Positions 63,104 through 64,000 of a stretch of DNA of 64,000 nucleotides are shown one piece after another. Both the position numbers and the translations under genes were made by a program. The notes beneath the pieces were generated by a model. That model did no database searches and had not been told where the DNA came from. It saw only the letters and a list, made by a program, of their open reading frames with translations. The first letter of the stretch is position 1. Each line of letters starts with the position of its first letter. The stretch is from Sphingomonadaceae bacterium OTU29LAMAA1 (GTDB lineage Bacteria; Pseudomonadota; Alphaproteobacteria; Sphingomonadales; Sphingomonadaceae): the NCBI GenBank assembly GCA_024072375.1, contig CP099617.1, forward strand, positions 3,665,001-3,729,000, written 5' to 3'.

Positions 63104-64000
63104 ATGCCCGATCAACGCCCTGCGACCCGGTCCCGCCGGTGGACGCCCCATCGTTTTCGTGCCCTGTTGCGGTCCCGTGGGCCGACCAGCGTCCGCTTCC
63201 GGCGGCGGATCGCGGTGATCACCGGGGCGATCGCGATCGGCATCGTCGCGGTGCTGTTCGCCGAGGCGTCGGACGAGATGGGGATGCTGTTCAGCACCTA
63301 TGCGCGGCACTGGCACTGGCTACCGCTGGTCACCACGCCGCTGGGCTTCATGGCGCTGGTGTGGGTGACGCGCGCGTTCGTACCGCTGGCGCGCGGATCG
63401 GGAATTCCGCAGGTGATGGCGGCGCGACCCGATCCGCAGGCGGCGACCGGCGGGCTGATCGCGGTGAAGACCGTCGTCGGCAAGGTCGTGCTGACGATGG
63501 GCGCGATCCTGTGCGGCGCGAGCGTCGGGCGCGAGGGGCCGACGGTGCAGATCGCCGCCGCGGTGATGGGCGTCAGCCACCGGCTGTTGCGCGTGCCGTT
63601 GCAGGGCGCGGTAATCATCGCCGGCGGCGCGGCGGGTGTTGCTGCGGCGTTCAACACACCGCTCGCCGGGGTGCTGTTCGCGATCGAGGAGCTTGCAGCG
63701 GCCTATGAGCAGAAGGTGACGCTGCTGGTGCTGTCGTCGATCGTCATCGCCGGCATGGTCGCGCAGAGCCTCGCCGGCGACTACGTCTATTTCGGCGCGA
63801 TCGGCGCGCACATGCCGATCGCCAGCGCGCTGCTGGTGGTGCCGGTAGCGGGGATTGCGGGCGGCGCGTTCGGCGGCTTGTTCTCGCGCGTCGTGCTGGG
63901 GCTGGCGAGCGGGCGGCATGCGGTGACGCGCTGGAGCAAGGCGCACCCCGTCGCTTTCGCCGGACTGTGCGGAACGGTGGTGGCGGTGCTCGGCGTGTTC
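63104..64000 (+). CDS. ClC-family chloride channel/antiporter, 3' end outside the window
   Basis: The frame opens at ATG 63104 and runs off the window after 299 codons. After a basic N-terminal tail, membrane helices start near residue 35. ClC filter sequences are visible: GSGIPQV, GREGPTVQIAA with the gating Glu, and GVAAAFNTPLAGVLFAIEE. The gating Glu favours a Cl-/H+ antiporter rather than a pure channel. A C-terminal CBS pair, if any, would lie outside. Confidence 0.9.
   Translation, partial: MPDQRPATRSRRWTPHRFRALLRSRGPTSVRFRRRIAVITGAIAIGIVAVLFAEASDEMGMLFSTYARHWHWLPLVTTPLGFMALVWVTRAFVPLARGSGIPQVMAARPDPQAATGGLIAVKTVVGKVVLTMGAILCGASVGREGPTVQIAAAVMGVSHRLLRVPLQGAVIIAGGAAGVAAAFNTPLAGVLFAIEELAAAYEQKVTLLVLSSIVIAGMVAQSLAGDYVYFGAIGAHMPIASALLVVPVAGIAGGAFGGLFSRVVLGLASGRHAVTRWSKAHPVAFAGLCGTVVAVLGVF

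Overview
The window is GC-rich, densely packed alphaproteobacterial chromosome and looks like Sphingomonas or a close sphingomonad. Signs of this are a ctrA gene with a CtrA box in its own upstream region, an ArsR-methyltransferase regulator (SahR type) heading metF and a two-piece metH, a PafA/SPAP-type alkaline phosphatase, the phosphate-free L-rhamnose route described from Sphingomonas, and many short palindromic repeats between genes. I see no rRNA, tRNA, IS element, prophage or CRISPR array. Species cannot be fixed from the sequence alone.

Left part (1-13.5 kb): the end of isocitrate lyase, an aldo/keto reductase coupled to a small lipoprotein, and a second small lipoprotein. Next comes a methionine/SAM-cycle operon: sahR behind a perfect 22-bp palindrome, metF, then methionine synthase split into a homocysteine-methyltransferase protein and a folate/cobalamin/activation protein, with a palindromic repeat at each of the last two junctions. 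A cation/proton antiporter, a secreted beta-helix protein, a secreted protein of unknown function and a secreted phosphatase follow.

Middle part (13.5-30.3 kb): a DsbD-like reductase; an ATP-grasp / alpha-E / transglutaminase-fold operon whose third member has Ser where the catalytic Cys is expected; a large catalase; a SleB-type wall hydrolase; the N-end-rule leucyltransferase bpt; an M48 protease; threonine ammonia-lyase; an exported amidohydrolase overlapping glutaminase; and ctrA.

Sugar block (30.3-43.8 kb): lutABC and an IclR regulator run leftward. Rhamnonate dehydratase, a diketo-acid hydrolase, an SDR, a lactonase-like amidohydrolase, RhaT, a GH43-like glycosidase and an esterase run rightward from the same 453-bp gap. 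The hydrolase is expected to release pyruvate and L-lactate, and LutABC oxidises L-lactate, so the two arms form one pathway. A sugar 1-dehydrogenase for the first step is not seen here.

Right part (43.8-64 kb): an HWE histidine kinase / Crp-Fnr regulator pair divergent from a receiver-only response regulator; then the leftward translation/RNA cluster rimP-nusA-tautomerase-ylxR-infB-rbfA-(unknown)-tdk-site-2 protease-(small secreted)-truB-rpsO-pnp. truB carries an in-frame copy of an intergenic repeat. After this come a PQQ-type sugar dehydrogenase lipoprotein, a shikimate-dehydrogenase-like protein, two hotdog thioesterases, an enoyl-CoA hydratase-like protein and the start of a ClC channel.

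The strongest leads are the repeat inside truB, the Cys-to-Ser change in the transglutaminase-fold protein, and the rhamnose/lactate divergon.
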